A stretch of DNA of 64,000 nucleotides from CAIWHR01 sp963836265 (lineage in GTDB: Bacteria; Pseudomonadota; Gammaproteobacteria; Burkholderiales; Casimicrobiaceae), in the NCBI GenBank assembly GCA_963836265.1, contig CAWIIO010000002.1, positions 124,001-188,000 of the forward strand. The letters run 5' to 3'. The position numbers and the translations under genes are program-made. The first letter of the stretch is position 1. Each line of letters opens with the position of its first letter. Under the pieces are notes generated by a model. The model did not search any database. It saw nothing but the letters and a program-made list of their open reading frames with translations, and was not told the origin of the DNA. Below, piece by piece: positions 63,612 to 64,000 of the stretch.

Positions 63612-64000
63612 TCTTGCTTGGAATTGCGCCGAGTCCCTCGCGTTTTCCTTCGAAGCTTTCCCAACCGGTCCTATCGATCAGGAACGCCGCACTCGCCAGC
63701 CTACCAAGGGAGACTCCCGGCTCTGCCGGGGAGGCAGTAGAAATTTGACAATTGACGGGGTCCATTAACGAAACTTGCAACCGTGAGCCACCAAATCGGG
63801 TCTTGAACTTACAGCCGCGGCAGCGGCCCCAAGCCGCTTTGAGCGGCTATCGCTTAAAGCCTCCGGCTCAGGCGCGGGCCGACTCACTAGCGGCACCCGA
63901 GTCAGGCAGCAAACTGCCCACTCTTCGTAGATCTCTGCGCTTGGCGACTTCCAGCGCAACACCCACATGTCTGGGCGCCGGGAAACCAGTTCTCCCTGCT
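63612..64000. other. 389-bp right edge without an assigned gene
   Basis: A 67-codon frame on the minus strand (63765-63968) has Ala/Arg/Ser-rich, featureless content with a possible start (MWVLRWKSPSAEIY) but no ribosome-binding site that stands out. A short GC hairpin (CCCGGCTCTGCCGGG, 63716-63730) is present. Nothing else is recognised; the sequence may belong to an element continuing past the edge. Confidence 0.4.

Noticed and set aside
63765..63968. 67-codon frame upstream of the hydroxylase as a possible precursor peptide
   Set aside because: No core-like Pro, Lys or Thr pattern, no ribosome-binding site of note and separated from the operon by its promoter. Too weak to call.

Overview
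The window reads as a GC-rich betaproteobacterial chromosome, closest in feel to Burkholderiales or a related uncultured lineage. Support comes from the block exbB-exbD-lpxK-trm112-kdsB-adk, from a tmRNA whose tag reads ANDETYALAA (a beta-type tag), and from REP-like hairpins. About positions 1-36,800 look like ordinary core genome. From 36,800 to the end the window is a patchwork of accessory DNA that begins at the tmRNA gene.

Core part. The end of aroC faces xseA. Then come glnS, htpX, a small acidic protein, a GST, a GtrB-like/GtrA pair, an H1-tail/SWIB protein, a periplasmic binding protein, a TraB/GumN protein, pdxH, msrA and a YihY membrane protein. The envelope block follows (exbB, exbD, lpxK, trm112, kdsB, adk), then a pyrophosphate-based metabolism pair: a PPi-type phosphofructokinase and a K+-independent H+-pumping pyrophosphatase. 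After these lie ggt, a GNAT enzyme, a type II NADH dehydrogenase, a secreted prolyl oligopeptidase, marC, a metallo-beta-lactamase-fold hydrolase, mfd, an EamA transporter, a DUF465 protein and a GDP-mannose synthase.

Accessory part. (1) 36.4-44.3 kb: ssrA, a P4-type integrase just downstream of it, and a LysR-controlled divergent operon with a TAXI-TRAP transporter and a split AtuA-type protein. (2) 44.3-51.4 kb: a tRNA-Arg 3' fragment (probable old attachment site), an arylsulfotransferase, two LytS-type kinases with a LytTR regulator, and a SYLF protein. One kinase is frameshifted; the other has Arg in place of the phospho-acceptor His. (3) 51.8-57.7 kb: a truncated IS1182-type element, then an IS66 element with a passenger gene and an IS110 element nested in its tnpC. 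The non-coding end of the IS110 copy carries a 13-nt match to its own insertion junction, as a bridge-RNA guide would. (4) 57.7-58.8 kb: orphan integron cassettes with one full attC site and two half sites. (5) 59.3-60.6 kb: a DNase II-like lipoprotein nuclease. (6) 61.2-63.6 kb: a three-gene operon of a 2-oxoglutarate/Fe(II) hydroxylase, an unknown protein and a GalNAc-transferase-like glycosyltransferase, with a clear promoter. This suggests hydroxylation followed by glycosylation of a target that is not identifiable here.

No complete rRNA operon, complete tRNA or CRISPR array was seen. Function assignments come from reading motifs by eye, not from database searches.
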